Assembly (NCBI GenBank): GCA_030054235.1
Contig: JASGCG010000138.1
Coordinates: forward strand, 1-5,272
Length of the DNA stretch: 5,272 nt
Reading direction: 5' to 3'
Source: Bacteroidia bacterium
Lineage (GTDB): Bacteria > Planctomycetota > Phycisphaerae > Phycisphaerales > SM1A02
This document shows positions 5,144 to 5,272 of this stretch, piece by piece (within the stretch, counting starts at the first letter, position 1; each line of letters starts with the position of its first letter). The notes beneath the pieces are model-generated. The model searched no databases and was not told where the DNA came from. It worked only from the letters and a program-made list of their open reading frames with translations. A program made the translations under genes and the position numbers.

Positions 5144-5272
5144 ATGACCACCCGAACTGCCATCGTGTCGCTCGTCGCCCTCGCCCTTGCCTGTGTGCCA
5201 ACCATGGCACAGTCCGAGGGCAGCCCCGGCACCCCGGCCGGTGACACCGGCAGCGGTCGGCTCGCCGCCGGC
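5144..5272 (+). CDS. Secreted protein, N-terminal fragment (runs off window)
   Basis: Only the first 43 residues are present. They form a clear Sec signal peptide: Arg4, a hydrophobic core (AIVSLVALALACV) and a likely signal peptidase I site after PTMA (residue 22). The mature start is rich in Gly, Ser, Pro and Thr (SEGSPGTPAGDTGSG) and looks like a flexible linker. Cys17 is inside the core with no proper lipobox, so a lipoprotein is less likely. ATG 5144 has AAGGA six bases upstream (5133-5137). A TAGGAT at 5109-5114 could be a -10 element, but no good -35 accompanies it. Function cannot be judged from this fragment. Confidence 0.8.
   Translation, partial: MTTRTAIVSLVALALACVPTMAQSEGSPGTPAGDTGSGRLAAG

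Overview
The window is high-GC bacterial DNA: a hand count of one 60-base line in the phospholipase gene gives about 68% G+C. Genes are tightly packed, with few strong Shine-Dalgarno (SD) sites. Two genes start with clear Sec signal peptides, and there is a tRNA-Leu without an encoded CCA. This mix would suit a planctomycete (Phycisphaerae-like) or another high-GC Gram-negative lineage. That placement is inference; no marker gene settles it.

Layout, left to right. (1) 1-368 (+): the C-terminal end of a GT4-type glycosyltransferase. (2) Its stop faces, 6 bases away, the stop of a minus-strand gene (375-1385). That gene encodes an exported or membrane-tethered protein resembling the ClpP/SppA/NfeD fold, but the usual catalytic serine seems to be missing, and it ends in a long charged coiled coil. 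Its G+C is visibly lower (33/60 in one line). (3) 1469-1554 (-): tRNA-Leu(UAA). (4) 1577-2458 (-): a 293-residue fusion of a yeast-type cytosine deaminase with a thioredoxin-coupled arsenate reductase. Items 2-4 lie head to tail on the minus strand with gaps of 84 and 22 bases.

(5) Divergent from the fusion gene, across a 50-base gap with two palindromes, is a secreted Ca2+-dependent phosphoinositide-type phospholipase C (2509-3672, +). (6) It is followed 48 bases later by a tandem-VOC (glyoxalase-fold) protein (3721-4560, +). (7) A strong intrinsic terminator with a nested hairpin follows. Next comes a leader of about 95 bases rich in alternative CTGCAC/GTGCAG pairings, then a 78-residue two-helix membrane protein (4785-5021, +) with a near-perfect SD. 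(8) A second textbook terminator closes that unit. (9) The window ends inside a new secreted-protein gene starting at 5144.

There is no obvious shared pathway. The most unusual items are the deaminase-arsenate reductase fusion, the apparently inactive protease-fold protein beside the tRNA gene, and the structured leader before the small membrane protein. No CRISPR array, insertion sequence or phage gene was seen.
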